In this document: positions 62,664-64,000 of the stretch, one piece after another
Position numbering within the stretch: the first letter of the stretch is position 1
Layout: every line of letters starts with the position of its first letter
Assembly: GCA_951213105.1 (NCBI GenBank)
Contig: OX578133.1
Location: 138,117,203 to 138,181,202 of the forward strand
Source: Amaurobius ferox
Taxonomy: Eukaryota > Arthropoda > Arachnida > Araneae > Amaurobiidae
Direction of reading: 5' to 3'
DNA: 64,000 nucleotides
The notes under the pieces: generated by a model
Database searches by the model: none
Told to the model about the DNA's origin: nothing
What the model saw: the letters and a program-made list of their open reading frames with translations, nothing else
Program-made: the position numbers and the translations under genes

Positions 62664-64000
62664 GTAAGAAATCACTTTTATATATATGTATGATATAATA
62701 TTATATTATACGTGATTATTATTTTTAATGAAATCAAAAAGAAAATCAAATTTAGTAGATGCAAGATTATGCTACAAAAATTTTAGTGACAATCCTTGAG
62801 CACATAAAATAAATGTTGTCTTGCCTTTATCTAATGAAAAATATTCATAGTTATAAATGCTGTCTTGCCTTTATCTAATGAAAAATATTCATAGTTATAA
62901 ATATCATTCACCTTATACTATACATAGTATTCATAATTAGTGACCATCCATACAAGAATAGTATATCTATTTAACAACAAGGTTGTCATGGAATTTGGTG
63001 AGTATACTATTCAAAACATTAAAAACCGAATTCTACGAAAATATTAGTTCGAAATTTCGTTAGTAAAGGAGGTGTATCTGATAGTCTACAAGACGAAAAC
63101 ATCACTACATACTTACAAATGAAAACACAAAGCCTAATATGCCCGATCATTCTCTACAGACTAGCAAAATTTTATTTAAAAAATTAAAAGTATGCCGATT
63201 CTATCTAGCTGAATCTATCCAATTAGGAGTCTTCTTCTAACAGCCAATTGAAATACACCCACCCAATGTCATCATAATCATTCTGTTTCTTTAAAAGATA
63301 TCGCATTCACTTTGAAGAAAAAGTAATATTTTAATACCTCATGTTAAGTAGCGTCAATGAACAATAGTGTCAATCAATGCCGCTTATAAAACATCCACTC
63401 ATTTGAAAAAAGGAACAGTATGGGCTCCAATCCGATATTTTCGATCATAATTACGTAAATATCAAAATCAGTATAATAATGCTGACATTGGCGGTCCCAA
63501 GAAAAAAAATCGTAAAACTTATTCAGCGAACATCACTGCAAGCATTTGCGATGCATTTTAAAAGACTTTATCCTAACATATTTCATCAAAATGTATGGGA
63601 AAACAAAAGTATTTCCGTAGCAAGGTTAGAATCATCAATTTTATGTTTGAAGCCACCTTGATACCTTTCAGGGACCTACCAAAGGAGATTTTTAAGTGAA
63701 CGCGTGAAAAACAATACTAATTTTAAATCAAACCTATCAAAAAGCAAAACAATTAGATAAACTCTGCACTGAAATTAATTGTATTGAATCTCTATTAACT
63801 AGTTTTTAGAGTAGCTTTCGAGCCCATCGATAATCCTTTTAAATGCATCTCCAATTTCTTCAATTTCTTACTCTTCACCTCTTCTCTTTTTGCTGATAGT
63901 AATATAAATGCCGTATTAATCCAGATCAAAAGATCTCGATCTACTGTGATCACTAGTTTTAAGTGCCAGGATTAAAATATGATGTATGGCTACATGAAAA
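62664..64000. other. Start of intron 5, to window end
   Basis: A 47-bp tandem duplication (about 62816-62906, GTCTTGCCTTTATCTAATG) lies here. No acceptor leading into a Rab C-terminal helix or cysteine tail was found, so the last exon is presumed beyond the window. Confidence 0.5.

Noticed and set aside
63479..63661. Possible last Rab exon
   Set aside because: The peptide does not fit the Rab C-terminal helix or cysteine tail, and no acceptor in the needed phase precedes it.

Overview
The window is AT-rich eukaryotic DNA with one host protein-coding gene split over very long introns and a dense, layered load of transposable elements. The mixture (Rab-type GTPase gene with introns of up to 18 kb, Helitrons, Tc1/mariner relics, tRNA-derived SINEs, a Penelope-like element with a CxC linker, many TA microsatellites) points to an arthropod. 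A spider is the best guess, because Penelope-like elements of this N-terminal-endonuclease type are reported to be abundant there. That assignment is inference, not proof.

Left third (1 to about 17.4 kb): two diverged interspersed repeats (here called R1 and R2) precede a Helitron. The Helitron carries an uninterrupted 1,589-codon Rep/PIF1-helicase ORF (2802-7571). Behind the ORF lies about 7.6 kb of higher-order tandem satellite (about 7930-15560), ending in a textbook Helitron 3' terminus (hairpin plus CTAG at 15648). A second, non-autonomous Helitron begins at the very next base (TC at 15649) and ends at 17370 with the same 43-nt terminus, so the two are head-to-tail. The second element carries a triplicated SINE-plus-Helitron unit.

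Middle and right (21.7 to 62.7 kb): five coding exons on the + strand splice in frame into a Rab32/Rab38/Rab29-type small GTPase (21770-21968, 39907-40035, 57284-57355, 61194-61375, 62542-62663). They encode 234 residues plus two bases; the C-terminal exon is beyond the window. Introns 1 and 2 (17.9 and 17.2 kb) hold most of the mobile DNA: three Penelope-like fragments, each ending at a TA microsatellite; a 0.9 kb mariner-like element with about 157-bp terminal inverted repeats; a dead Tc1 element interrupted by a MITE; SINEs with clear target-site duplications; long-inverted-repeat elements; and minisatellites.

Between these the sequence is largely unassigned AT-rich intron or intergenic DNA. 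I saw no rRNA gene, functional tRNA gene, CRISPR array or bacterial-type gene. The most interesting signals are the head-to-tail Helitron junction, the Helitron-borne satellite whose sub-repeats keep the same foldable architecture with compensating base changes, and the consistent meeting of Penelope-like 3' ends with TA microsatellites.
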